This document shows positions 44,538 to 53,282 of a stretch of 64,000 nucleotides of DNA, piece by piece. Origin of the DNA: Corynebacterium casei LMG S-19264 (GTDB lineage: Bacteria; Actinomycetota; Actinomycetes; Mycobacteriales; Mycobacteriaceae). The stretch is taken from NCBI RefSeq assembly GCF_000550785.1, contig NZ_CP004350.1:2646009-2710008 (forward strand), written 5' to 3'. A model generated the notes under the pieces. The model saw only the letters and a program-made list of their open reading frames with translations, searched no databases and had not been told where the DNA came from. The translations under genes were made by a program, and so were the position numbers. The first letter of the stretch is position 1. Each line of letters begins with the position of its first letter.

Positions 44538-45818
44538 TTAAGAATCGATGCTGATGCGGCCTTCTTCTGCAGCCTGGCCGATGTCGTTGCGGTAGAAGCT
44601 ATCTGCCAGCTCAATGTTGTTGAGCACGTCATATGCAGCAGCACGCGCTTCAGATAGGGACTCGCCCTTACCAATGACGTTAAGAACACGTCCGCCGTTA
44701 GAAATGACTTCCGCATCTTTCACCGAGGTACCAGCATGCAGGATTTTGTCTGCATCCGCGAGGTCAGGTGAAGTGATGGCATCGCCCTTGCGTGGGTCTG
44801 CTGGGTAGTTCGCTGCGGCCAACACAACAGTGACCGCATAGCCGTCTTCCCATTCCAGCGGTGGAAGCTCATCCAAGGTTCCGGTTGCAACCGCGTTGAG
44901 AACACCAGCCAATGGGGTCTTGAGCAATGACAACACCGGTTGTGTTTCTGGGTCACCAAAACGGCAGTTGAATTCAACCACGGACGGACCAGCTACGCCC
45001 CATGCCAGACCCGCGTACAACAGGCCGGAGTATGGAGTTCCGCGCTTGACCATTTCCTTAGCTACTGGCTCGCAGACTTCACGCACGATGCGCTCAACGC
45101 CTTCGGCTGGCAGCCATGGCAGCGGGGTGTACGCGCCCATACCGCCGGTGTTTGGGCCTTCATCATTGTCATAGGCACGCTTGTGGTCCTGCGCTGGCAG
45201 CAGTGGAACGACGGTTTCGCCATCAACCAGGCAGAACAATGAAACCTCAGGACCGTCCAGGAAAGACTCCAGCAGTACCGGGTTCCCAGCAGCGTGCACG
45301 AGGTGAATGTGCTGGCGAGCTTCAGCACGGTCTGGGGTAACAACAACGCCCTTGCCGCCGGCAAGACCGTCATCTTTGACCACATACATGGGGCCGAAGT
45401 AATCGAGTGCGTGTTCAATATCGTCATCGCTCGCGCCGGCTGGCACGGTTTGTGCGCGGGCGGTAGCCACGCCTGCTGCTTCCATCACTTCTTTAGCAAA
45501 GGCCTTGGAGCCCTCAATCTGAGCTGCGTCAGCGTTTGGACCGAAGACTGCAATGCCTTCAGCGCGCAGAGCATCAGCGACGCCGGCGACGAGGGGAACC
45601 TCAGGTCCAACAACAACCAGGTCCGGGTTGACGTCGCGTGCCAACTCCAGCATGCGGGCTGGGTCCGCTACTTCCTTGTAGTCAGCGTGCACAGTAGCTA
45701 AGGAAGCAAAAGCTGGTGAGCCCGGTGCAACGTGCAGGTCAGTGGTAGCGGGGTCAGCCGCAAGGCCTTTAAGGATGGCGTGCTCGCGGCCGCCGGAACC
45801 AATTACAAGTATGCGCAT
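44538..45818 (-). CDS. purD: Phosphoribosylamine--glycine ligase
   Basis: A 426-residue ATP-grasp enzyme, GAR synthetase, the second purine step. [20 protein letters not shown] is the family start, [14 protein letters not shown] the ATP loop, [15 protein letters not shown] and [15 protein letters not shown] the substrate and metal sites. ATG 45818 has TAAGAT 7 bases upstream. Longer upstream frame has no family likeness. Confidence 0.96.
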   Translation of the reverse strand: MRILVIGSGGREHAILKGLAADPATTDLHVAPGSPAFASLATVHADYKEVADPARMLELARDVNPDLVVVGPEVPLVAGVADALRAEGIAVFGPNADAAQIEGSKAFAKEVMEAAGVATARAQTVPAGASDDDIEHALDYFGPMYVVKDDGLAGGKGVVVTPDRAEARQHIHLVHAAGNPVLLESFLDGPEVSLFCLVDGETVVPLLPAQDHKRAYDNDEGPNTGGMGAYTPLPWLPAEGVERIVREVCEPVAKEMVKRGTPYSGLLYAGLAWGVAGPSVVEFNCRFGDPETQPVLSLLKTPLAGVLNAVATGTLDELPPLEWEDGYAVTVVLAAANYPADPRKGDAITSPDLADADKILHAGTSVKDAEVISNGGRVLNVIGKGESLSEARAAAYDVLNNIELADSFYRNDIGQAAEEGRISIDS

Positions 45819-45825
45819 GTGAACT

Positions 45826-45831
45826 ATCTTA
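45826..45831 (-). promoter_or_regulatory. -10 element of purD (leaderless)
   Basis: TAAGAT, 7 bases before ATG 45818. Confidence 0.6.
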
Positions 45832-45950
45832 ACTTTTCGCAGCCCTGGGTACCCCAACGCGAGCCAAATTTCGCTACGGCTTGCCCATACAGCGTGTCCT
45901 TCAATTACCAAGCGTCGGAAAATTCTACGACACACAGTGAATAATTGACC

Positions 45951-45956
45951 TAGCAT
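45951..45956 (+). promoter_or_regulatory. -10 element of the HIT gene (leaderless)
   Basis: TAGCAT, 7 bases before ATG 45964. Confidence 0.55.
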
Positions 45957-45963
45957 TGAGACC

Positions 45964-46404
45964 ATGACTGAGATTGAGCCTTCTGTATTTACCAGGATTA
46001 TCAACGGCGAGCTTCCGGGCCGTTTCGTTTATCGTGATGATGTCTGCGCTGCGTTTTTGACCATCGAGCCACTGCGCTATGGCCATGTGCTGCTGGTTCC
46101 AATTGAGCAGGTAGACAAGTGGACTGACCTGGATTCTGAGACCTGGCTGCACTTGTCCTCTCTGTCACAAGAGATTGGTGAAGCCATCAAGACTGCTTAT
46201 GACACCCCGCGAACCGGTTTTATCATCGCTGGTTTCGATGTCCCACACGCACACATTCACCTCTTCCCCACTGAGAAGATGTCTGAGTACGACTTTGCTA
46301 AGGCGATGGCCATGGATGCCACTGATCCGAAGGCGATGGATGAGGCGGCGGTGCGTATCCGCCAGCACCTCAACACCGATGAGAACGGCTACCGCAACAA
46401 CTAG
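45964..46404 (+). CDS. HIT-family nucleotide hydrolase/transferase
   Basis: A 146-residue histidine-triad protein of the HinT/Hit type, which hydrolyses adenosine phosphoramidates or similar nucleotides. The triad is [10 protein letters not shown] (H-x-H-x-H near residues 96-100), and [20 protein letters not shown] is the family start. It lies divergent from purD and tail to tail with phoS. Confidence 0.92.
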   Translation: MTEIEPSVFTRIINGELPGRFVYRDDVCAAFLTIEPLRYGHVLLVPIEQVDKWTDLDSETWLHLSSLSQEIGEAIKTAYDTPRTGFIIAGFDVPHAHIHLFPTEKMSEYDFAKAMAMDATDPKAMDEAAVRIRQHLNTDENGYRNN

Positions 46405-46417
46405 GCCGCACAACTAA

Positions 46418-46457
46418 AGCAGCCAGCCACGGTTTTCTTCGTGGCTGGCTGCTCTTT
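46418..46457. terminator. Bidirectional terminator between the HIT gene and phoS
   Basis: AGCAGCCAGCCAC (46418-46430) and GTGGCTGGCTGCT (46441-46453) form a 13-bp stem with CTTTT on the plus side and A-rich sequence on the other. Confidence 0.85.
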
Positions 46458-46477
46458 TGTATCCGGCCTAGAACTGG

Positions 46478-48124
46478 CTAGTGCTCTACTTCGTCCGCAT
46501 TACCGTTGCTCTTTTTGGCATTGTCCTTTTTGGCACTATCCTTCTTGCCGTTGCGGAAAGAACGGTTCTTGCGGGCAGCTTTCACCGGCGTGGCGTTAGC
46601 TTGTGGAGTTTCTACTTCATTGAGGTCCTCGGAAGCTTCGATGGATTCGGGTTCTTCCGCGGCAGGCAGGCGCACCGTGAAGGTGGAACCGACTCCTAGC
46701 TCGGATTCAACATCGATGGAACCACCGTGCTGTTCCACCAGAGACTTCACAATGGCCAAGCCTAAGCCGGAACCGCCGGTATCGCGTGTGCGGGAGGTGT
46801 CCTCACGGTAGAAACGTTCAAAGATATGGGAGCTAACTTCCGGGTCCATGCCACGGCCGGTGTCAATAACCTTAACCAACACATCACCATTGTCTTTTTC
46901 CAGCTCAATGGTGACCTTGGCATCCTCACCACCGTGGCGCAAGCCGTTGGTAATGAGGTTCAAAATGATTTGGTGCAAACGGCTCGGATCGCCGTAGACC
47001 ACCGGCACGCCGGAGGTGTTATTAGCAACGTTGATGGAGCGATCCGTAAAGGCCGCGCGTGCAGATGATGCTACGGAAAGAGACAGTTCAAGAACATCCA
47101 CGGTGCGAATATCCAGGCGGGAGCCCTCAGCGCGCGTCAACGCCAAAAGGTCTTCCACCAAATAAGACATGCGCGAAGATTCAGCATCAATCTTTGACAG
47201 CACCAAGTCGACGTCATCAGTAATGCCCGAGCGGTACAGCTCTGTGTAACCACGCAATGAAGTCAACGGTGTGCGCAGCTCATGCGAAGCATCACCAACA
47301 AATCGGCGCATCTGCTCCTCTTTGCCCTGGGCATGCTCAATGGATGCCTGCAGCTTGGCCAACATGATATTCAGCGCGCTAGACAACTGACCAACCTCAG
47401 TATGCAGCGGCCACTGCGGGACTCGTTTATCCAGGTCACCGGCCGCAATTTCAGAGGCCGTCTTTTCCACCACGCGCAGCGGGCGTAAGGCACGTCTGAT
47501 GAACCAGAAACCAGAAATGGCGATTAGCATCAGCACCACCACAGCAATCATTAACTGCACGACGGCGAGACCGCGCAGCAAGACTTGCTCCGAATCCAGG
47601 TTCTTTGCCACCACGGTGATAACACCGTCGCGTTCAGTAGCCATGGCACGCCACTCCGAAGTGGAGTTGGATTCCTTCGTGGAATCCACCGTTTCCGGTG
47701 CTGCACCAATAACCAGTTCATCCACCTGCGGCATGGACTCATATGGGTTGAGGTAGCGAACTGTGCCATCCGCATAAATCTTGATCAGCGAATATTCTGT
47801 CGGCGGACGGCCAGTCATATCCACGCCGAAGATGTTGGCGGTACGCGCCCAGCCATCTTCAGCTTCCATGAGCTCATCATCAACGCGGTTGTACAACACA
47901 TCACGCATCACCGCGGACACTGCCACCGAAGCGCTGATAAGCCCCAGGCCGGACACTACAACCAGCAACACAACCAGCCAGGTGCGCAGCGGCATTGCCT
48001 GCGGCGAGCCAGACATGCCTGGGTAGAAATACCCTTGCACGCGGTCTTTAAAAGAACGTCCGTCTTTAGCCTGCGCGGTTCCGTTTACGGACCCGCCATT
48101 GTCTGCTGTTGCTGAATTACTCAC
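46478..48124 (-). CDS. phoS: Sensor histidine kinase of the phosphate two-component system
   Basis: A 548-residue membrane kinase. The first helix is about 46-70 and the second about 184-208, with a sensor domain of about 115 residues outside. HAMP follows (RRALRPLRVVEKTASEIAAG), then the phospho-acceptor FVGDASHELRTPLTSLRGYT and the ATPase domain (NLITNGLRHGG, DTGRGMDP, GGSGLGLAIVKSLVEQHGG). The Lys/Asn-rich tail after about 485 is low complexity. Location downstream of a PhoR-type regulator and near purB/purD matches C. glutamicum PhoS-PhoR, which answers phosphate starvation and drives pst. A close MprB-like kinase is the alternative. Confidence 0.87.
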   Translation of the reverse strand: MSNSATADNGGSVNGTAQAKDGRSFKDRVQGYFYPGMSGSPQAMPLRTWLVVLLVVVSGLGLISASVAVSAVMRDVLYNRVDDELMEAEDGWARTANIFGVDMTGRPPTEYSLIKIYADGTVRYLNPYESMPQVDELVIGAAPETVDSTKESNSTSEWRAMATERDGVITVVAKNLDSEQVLLRGLAVVQLMIAVVVLMLIAISGFWFIRRALRPLRVVEKTASEIAAGDLDKRVPQWPLHTEVGQLSSALNIMLAKLQASIEHAQGKEEQMRRFVGDASHELRTPLTSLRGYTELYRSGITDDVDLVLSKIDAESSRMSYLVEDLLALTRAEGSRLDIRTVDVLELSLSVASSARAAFTDRSINVANNTSGVPVVYGDPSRLHQIILNLITNGLRHGGEDAKVTIELEKDNGDVLVKVIDTGRGMDPEVSSHIFERFYREDTSRTRDTGGSGLGLAIVKSLVEQHGGSIDVESELGVGSTFTVRLPAAEEPESIEASEDLNEVETPQANATPVKAARKNRSFRNGKKDSAKKDNAKKSNGNADEVEH

Positions 48125-48130
48125 GCAGTG

Positions 48131-48170
48131 CCTGTTTCTGCCTATTTCTACCTGTATCTACCTGAAATCG
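48131..48170 (-). repeat. Tandem 10-bp repeat between phoR and phoS
   Basis: Four units in exact register (cctgtttctg, cctatttcta, cctgtatcta, cctgaaatcg) lie just before the phoS GTG. In the mRNA sense each unit carries AGG. Confidence 0.7.
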
Positions 48171-48215
48171 CTACATCAGGAGATAGCTTAGTTGCCGATT
48201 CTTAAGACGTTAATT

Positions 48216-48926
48216 CTAAGAACGCGGGGTACGCAGAACATAACCAACACCGCGCACGGTGTGGATCAGTGGTGAGTCACCGGTATCAATCTTGCGGCGC
48301 AGGTAGGAGATGTACGACTCCACAACGTTGCCGTCGCCACCGAAATCGTAGTGCCACACGTTGTCCAGAATCTTGGCCTTGGACAGCACAACTTCCTTGT
48401 TCTGCATCAAAAAGCGCAGCAGGTTGAACTCGGTTGGTGAAAGATCAATGATCTCCCCACCCTTGGTCACCTCATGGGTATCATCATTGAGCGTCAAGTC
48501 CGCATAGGACATGGTGGCATCACCATGGTCGTCCTGGGCAGCGCCGCCGCGGCGCAGAATAACGCGCAGTCGGGTAATGACTTCTTCCAAGCTGAATGGC
48601 TTGGTCACATAGTCATCTGCCCCAATGGTCAGGCCGTGGATGCGCTGGTCAACACTGTCCTTCGCGGTCAGGTACAGCACTGGACCGTCGAGGCCCTCAG
48701 CACGCAGCTTTCCCAGCAGCTCGAAGCCGTCCATGCCTGGCATCATGACGTCCAGGATGTAAGCCTCTGGGTTGATCTCACGCGCGATGCGCAATGCTTC
48801 CGTGCCGGAGTTGGCACTGCGGACATTAAAGCCCTGAAATTTGAGGGATACTGTCAATAGCTCGACGATATTCGGTTCATCATCGACAACTAAGACAGTT
48901 ACTTGGTCATTACTGTTTTCTTCCAT
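48216..48926 (-). CDS. phoR: Response regulator of the phosphate two-component system
   Basis: A 236-residue OmpR-type regulator. The receiver (about 8-122) has acidic DDEP, phospho-Asp in YILDVMMPGMDG and Lys in DDYVTKPF. The winged helix (about 140-232) has SPTEFNLLRFLMQN and VVESYISYLRRKIDTGDSP. It precedes phoS by 91 bp in one operon. In C. glutamicum PhoR activates pstSCAB and other starvation genes, and the repeats at 14263-14303 are its likely site. Confidence 0.88.
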   Translation of the reverse strand: MEENSNDQVTVLVVDDEPNIVELLTVSLKFQGFNVRSANSGTEALRIAREINPEAYILDVMMPGMDGFELLGKLRAEGLDGPVLYLTAKDSVDQRIHGLTIGADDYVTKPFSLEEVITRLRVILRRGGAAQDDHGDATMSYADLTLNDDTHEVTKGGEIIDLSPTEFNLLRFLMQNKEVVLSKAKILDNVWHYDFGGDGNVVESYISYLRRKIDTGDSPLIHTVRGVGYVLRTPRS

Positions 48927-49033
48927 GTTTCTTCCTTAGAAAGATTTCGCCGTTTCCTTAACTAACAAGAAAGTGTGGCACACACGCTATCAAAGGAACT
49001 GAACACCTTCTGAAAGAAACCTGTGAGACTTTG

Positions 49034-49825
49034 CTACTCCCAATTCACGTTGTTTAGATCGATTCCCTCAGCCTTCGCCTGCGCCTCAACCAGCTCTTTC
49101 AGGTACTCCCTACTATCACCGTACGCCTCTGCGAAGCGTTCATCCGCCACATACATCTGCGCAAGTAGGACCTGCTTGGAACGGCTCATCGGCATAAAGG
49201 GACTGATTGTCGCCAAATGCTTATCGATGATCCCGCGTGCCTCATCGCTTCCCGGCGCGACGTTGCGCTGATGGGCATCGGCAAGCAAGTTCTTGAAATC
49301 TTCACCGGCTTGCTTCGCGGCGACAATCTCCTCTTTGCTCATCTTCCGGACCATTTCTTGGCTGTCTCGGTAATCCTGCGTATCACCCCAGCGCTCGCGG
49401 GCCTCCTCGTCATAGACGGGCCAGCTGTCGCCAAATAGTGCAATCTTGTCTTCCATGCTCATGGTCTTTCCTTTCTCGTTTTCTTCCGCAGTCAACAGGG
49501 TGTCGACTGCCTGGATGAGTTCTTTCATGTGACTAACCTGAGCCAGAAGCCGCTGGCGCTGATCGCGCAGGATGGCGGTGCGGGAGGCCGCTGAGGAATC
49601 GATAAGCTGTGCAATATCTTTCAACGCCACGCCCGCGCCGCGGTAGATGAGAATGTTCATGCCACGCTCCACATCGGACTCGGAGTACAGACGATGATCG
49701 CCCCACGTGCGCCAGCTGGGCTGCAGCAGGCCAACCTCATCCCAATGGCGCAGCGTGCGCGTGGATACCTGCAGCATCTCCGCGGCCTCGCCGATGGTGT
49801 ATTCGTTCTGGTCGTAATTGGTCAC
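49034..49825 (-). CDS. MerR-family regulator with TipAS effector domain
   Basis: A 263-residue protein. The MerR head is EYTIGEAAEMLQVSTRTLRH then WDEVGLLQPSWRTWGDHRLY (8-50), with a dimer coil to about 115. A TipAS antibiotic-recognition domain follows (about 130-263; ALFGDSWPVYDEEARERWGD, FMPMSRSKQVLLAQMYVADE). TipA relatives bind thiopeptides or other drugs and switch on resistance. The GTG start is 121 bp from the divergent MFS carrier, a plausible target. An internal Met (about 126) could give a ligand-trap form like TipAS. Confidence 0.88.
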   Translation of the reverse strand: MTNYDQNEYTIGEAAEMLQVSTRTLRHWDEVGLLQPSWRTWGDHRLYSESDVERGMNILIYRGAGVALKDIAQLIDSSAASRTAILRDQRQRLLAQVSHMKELIQAVDTLLTAEENEKGKTMSMEDKIALFGDSWPVYDEEARERWGDTQDYRDSQEMVRKMSKEEIVAAKQAGEDFKNLLADAHQRNVAPGSDEARGIIDKHLATISPFMPMSRSKQVLLAQMYVADERFAEAYGDSREYLKELVEAQAKAEGIDLNNVNWE

Positions 49826-49932
49826 AAGAATTATCTTCCTGGTTGACGCAGCGTTAAGTTCAAGCCCAATCCTAAACTTTTTGTACAGAACTCATTGCGG
49901 TTTATTGCGCTGCACAAATGCGGGGATAGTTT

Positions 49933-49938
49933 TAGGAT
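49933..49938 (+). promoter_or_regulatory. -10 element of the Atg22-type carrier gene (leaderless)
   Basis: TAGGAT, 8 bases before ATG 49947. Confidence 0.55.
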
Positions 49939-49946
49939 TGAGCACT

Positions 49947-51287
49947 ATGACTAGCCCAGCATTGGAGAATGTTCCTGACTCCGCCAAGCGCACTGATAAA
50001 AAGACGGTCTTTTCCTGGGCCATGTGGGATTGGGGTTCCGCAGCATTCAACGCGGTGCTGGTGACGTTTATCTTCGCGGTTTATCTCACCGATTCCGTCG
50101 GCGCGCAGATTGATACCTCCCGCACCCCGGCGCAGTGGCTTTCAGTTGCCATGACCGTTGCGGGCTTGGCTATCTTCGCGGTCACACCGATTATGGGCCA
50201 GCGCTCCGATACCCGCGGTACCCGCCGGCGTTCTTTGGCGTTGTGGTCTTTCATCACGTTCTTATTGATGGCCGCGCTGTTTTTCATCCGCAATGATGCA
50301 CCGATGTATTTCTGGATTGGCCTGGTTGTCTTAGCTATTGGCACAATCACCATTGAGTTCGCTGAGGTCAACTACTTCGCGCAGATTTCCCAGATTTCTA
50401 CCAGGGACAATGTTGGTAAGATTTCCGGCCTCGGGTGGTCTTTTGGCTACTTCGGTGGAATCTTCCTGCTGTTGATTTGCTACTTCGGGTTCGTCGCCGG
50501 TGATGGCGGCCTGCTGGGGATTAGTACTGAGGGCGGCCTGAATATCCGAATGGTGGCGGTACTCGCCGCCGTCTGGTTCGGGCTTTCCGCCCTGCCGGGT
50601 TTCTTCCGCGTGCCGGAGATTCCCCCATCTGGTGAAAAGCCGGGAAGCATCAAGGACTCCTACGCCAAGCTGTTTCGTGACATCAAAGAGCTATGGCACG
50701 CTGACCGCAACGCCTGCTATTTCTTGTTCGCCTCAGCCATCTTCCGCGATGGCCTGGCCGGGGTCTTCGCCTTCGGCGCTGTTCTAGGTGTCTCCGTCTA
50801 CGGGCTCAACGCCGGCGACGTGCTCATCTTCGGTGTTGCCGCCAACGTTGCCGCAGCACTCGGCGCACTCATCGGCGGTCTCATTGATGACATCGTGGGA
50901 CCCAAAGTCATCATCTTGACCTCACTGTTGATCCTCGCCGGAACAGGCAGCGCTATGTACTTTGTCGACGGCCCCGTCGCCTTCTGGATCCTGGGGCTCA
51001 TCCTGTGTCTTTTCGTCGGCCCTGCACAATCCGCATCTCGCGGCTTCCTCGCCCGCGTTGCACCCGCCGGCCACGAGGGCCAGATGTTCGGCCTCTACGC
51101 CACCACCGGCCGCTCAGTCAGCTGGCTCACCCCTGCACTTTTTGGCATTTTCGTGTCCTTGATCGGCGACGGCGACCGCGGTGGTGTCATCGCGATCGCC
51201 GTTGTATTACTAGTCGGCGCACTCATTCTCATCCCAGTGCGCGACCCCTCCGTGGAAAGCTCCAAGGAACTTTCCACGCAGAATTAG
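49947..51287 (+). CDS. MFS transporter, UMF1/Atg22 type
   Basis: A 446-residue major facilitator protein with about 12 helices. FSWAMWDWGSAAFNAVLVTF is the start typical of the UMF1 (Atg22-like) branch, and GIWLV-type loops such as GQRSDTRGTRRRSLAL match the A-like motif. Fungal relatives export amino acids from vacuoles; the bacterial substrate is unknown. ATG 49947 set by TAGGAT; longer forms start inside the MerR promoter area. An inverted repeat lies in its last codons. Confidence 0.85.
   Translation: MTSPALENVPDSAKRTDKKTVFSWAMWDWGSAAFNAVLVTFIFAVYLTDSVGAQIDTSRTPAQWLSVAMTVAGLAIFAVTPIMGQRSDTRGTRRRSLALWSFITFLLMAALFFIRNDAPMYFWIGLVVLAIGTITIEFAEVNYFAQISQISTRDNVGKISGLGWSFGYFGGIFLLLICYFGFVAGDGGLLGISTEGGLNIRMVAVLAAVWFGLSALPGFFRVPEIPPSGEKPGSIKDSYAKLFRDIKELWHADRNACYFLFASAIFRDGLAGVFAFGAVLGVSVYGLNAGDVLIFGVAANVAAALGALIGGLIDDIVGPKVIILTSLLILAGTGSAMYFVDGPVAFWILGLILCLFVGPAQSASRGFLARVAPAGHEGQMFGLYATTGRSVSWLTPALFGIFVSLIGDGDRGGVIAIAVVLLVGALILIPVRDPSVESSKELSTQN
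51251..51278. repeat. Inverted repeat in the end of the Atg22-type carrier gene
   Basis: CGTGGAAAG (51251-51259) and CTTTCCACG (51270-51278) pair. It may form a terminator inside the coding end. Confidence 0.45.
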
Positions 51288-51343
51288 GGACTTCCACGTC
51301 CTAGCGCCACCTCATGTGCGGTGATTTAGCGCCAGCTAAACAC

Positions 51344-53095
51344 CTAGAAGCGCGGGATGTTGCGCAGGTTAGACGCAGCCATGTCCACCATGTGGCCGAC
51401 GCCGCCGTCAAAGACGGTGCGGGCTGCAGCCTTGGAAAAGCCGAGCAGCTGATCAATAGACAGTGTTGGTGGAATGGACAGCGCATTCGGGTCGGTAACA
51501 AACTCCACCAGCACAGGGCCGTCATAAGCGAGTGCCTCGCGCACAGCCTTGCGGACTTCCTTTGGCTTTTCCACGCGGATGGATTTGATGCCAATGCCGG
51601 TTGCAATGTCCGCAAAATTCAAAGGATCATGGTCGGTTTCAAACTCTGGTATGCCTTCCACCAGCATTTCTAGTTTCACCATGCCCAATGAAGAGTTGTT
51701 GAAGACAAAGGACTTCACTGGCAGGTTATGGCGCTTGACGGTGAGGAGCTCACCCAGAAGCATGGCCAGGCCACCATCACCGTTGAAGGAAATGACCTGG
51801 CGGTCAAGGTCTGCGAACTGCGCACCAATCGCGTGTGGCAAAGCATTGGCCATAGTGCCGTGGCGGAAGGAACCGAGCTGTTCACGCTGGCCATTCGGGG
51901 TGATGTAGCGAGCACCCCACACGTTGCACATGCCTGTATCCACCGTGAATACAGCATCCTGCGCTGCTTCTTCATCAATAACATCAGCAACAAACTCTGG
52001 GTGCAGCGGCGTCATCTTCTCAATATTTGAGGTGTAGGCATCAATCACCTGAGTCAGCTTCTTGTGGTGCTGCTTGAGCATCTTGTCCAAGAAGGAACGG
52101 TTCTTGTTTTCTTTTACATGCGGCAAGATATTCGCGATGGTGGCAGCAACGTCACCGGTGACTGGGTAAGAGACCTTGGTGCGACGGCCAATGTGCGCGC
52201 CGTTGATATCCACCTGCGCCACCTTGGTATCGCCCGCACCACCCTGTGGCAGGAAGTCGGCATAAGGAAAATCAGTACCCAGCAAAATCAGCAGGTCTGC
52301 TTCATTCATGGCATCGTGCGCCGCGCCATAGCCCAGCAGGCCAGACATGCCCACGTCAAAGGGATTGTCATACTGGATGTACATCTTGCCGCCCAGCGCG
52401 TGGCCTACCGGCGCCTTGACCTTTTCAGCTAGTTCAAGGACTTCCTTGCGGGCATAACGTGCACCGACACCAACAAAGAAGGTGACCTTCTCTGCCTCAT
52501 TGATGGCCTGAGTCAGCGCTGCTGCCTCAGCCGGATCCGGGAAGGTAATGGGATTGCCAGCGGAGATGACAGATTCAGTGAACTGCTCATTTTCTGCCTC
52601 AGCGGAAGCCAAATCACCAGGGATAACCAAAACGGAAACGCCGTTGCCGGCCATGGTGGACTGGATAGCGTTGTGCGTAATCACAGCGCCCTGGGCTGCG
52701 GAGTTGACCATCTCGCAGTAGCCGGAGGCTTCCTTGAACAAAATCTCTGGGTGGGTTTCCTGGAAGAATTGCCCACCAATCTGACGCGATGGGATGTGGC
52801 TGGCCAGAGCCAGCACCTTCGCGCCATTGCGGTGGGAGTCATAAAGGCCCTGAATCAAGTGGGTGTTGCCCGGGCCGCAGGAACCAGCACACACGGCCAG
52901 CTCACCGGTAAGCAGGGATTCCGCGCCGGCAGCGAACGCGGCTGCTTCTTCATTGTGAACGTGAACCCATTCAATAGATGAGCGTCGAACAGCATCAACA
53001 ATGGGGTTGAGGGAGTCACCAACTAGACCATAAATGCGTTTGACACCTTGTACTTCAAGGGTGTCAACCAGTTGGTCAGCATAAGTACGTGCCAT
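51344..53095 (-). CDS. pqo: Pyruvate:quinone oxidoreductase (pyruvate oxidase)
   Basis: A 583-residue ThDP- and FAD-dependent enzyme at the membrane face. It converts pyruvate to acetate and CO2 and passes electrons to quinone. The activating Glu is in VHNEEAAAFAAGAESLLTG; HLIQGLYDSHRNGAKVLALA and LLGTDFPYADFLPQ mark the FAD domain. ThDP motif is FNGDGGLAMLLGELLTVKRH ending in FVFNNSSLG. The end after about 560 is the membrane-binding tail. C. glutamicum pqo lies beside the same MFS and TetR genes. Substrates are also used by the CoA-transferase ActA route (acetate). Confidence 0.94.
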   Translation of the reverse strand: MARTYADQLVDTLEVQGVKRIYGLVGDSLNPIVDAVRRSSIEWVHVHNEEAAAFAAGAESLLTGELAVCAGSCGPGNTHLIQGLYDSHRNGAKVLALASHIPSRQIGGQFFQETHPEILFKEASGYCEMVNSAAQGAVITHNAIQSTMAGNGVSVLVIPGDLASAEAENEQFTESVISAGNPITFPDPAEAAALTQAINEAEKVTFFVGVGARYARKEVLELAEKVKAPVGHALGGKMYIQYDNPFDVGMSGLLGYGAAHDAMNEADLLILLGTDFPYADFLPQGGAGDTKVAQVDINGAHIGRRTKVSYPVTGDVAATIANILPHVKENKNRSFLDKMLKQHHKKLTQVIDAYTSNIEKMTPLHPEFVADVIDEEAAQDAVFTVDTGMCNVWGARYITPNGQREQLGSFRHGTMANALPHAIGAQFADLDRQVISFNGDGGLAMLLGELLTVKRHNLPVKSFVFNNSSLGMVKLEMLVEGIPEFETDHDPLNFADIATGIGIKSIRVEKPKEVRKAVREALAYDGPVLVEFVTDPNALSIPPTLSIDQLLGFSKAAARTVFDGGVGHMVDMAASNLRNIPRF

Positions 53096-53248
53096 GTCTA
53101 ACCTCTTTCATCTCGAAGATTTGCCACTCCACTAAACGCAGGGTGTATCCCCATAATGCGTCCAATCCGGAATTTTCGCCACAACGGTTCGCATCCTTAC
53201 CGGATATGGCGGTTGTGACGTTTCTAACCAACCCCTTCCTCACACTTG

Positions 53249-53276
53249 TTACTGTACCGAACGTACGTTACAGTAA
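53249..53276 (+). promoter_or_regulatory. Palindromic operator and -10 of the MFS-TetR operon
   Basis: TTACTGTA (53249-53256) and TACAGTAA (53269-53276) are exact inverted arms, with AACGTACGTT inside. The -10 hexamer TACAGT (53269-53274) lies in the right arm, 8 bases before ATG 53283. Likely site of the TetR at 54784. Confidence 0.6.
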
Positions 53277-53282
53277 TCCGCT

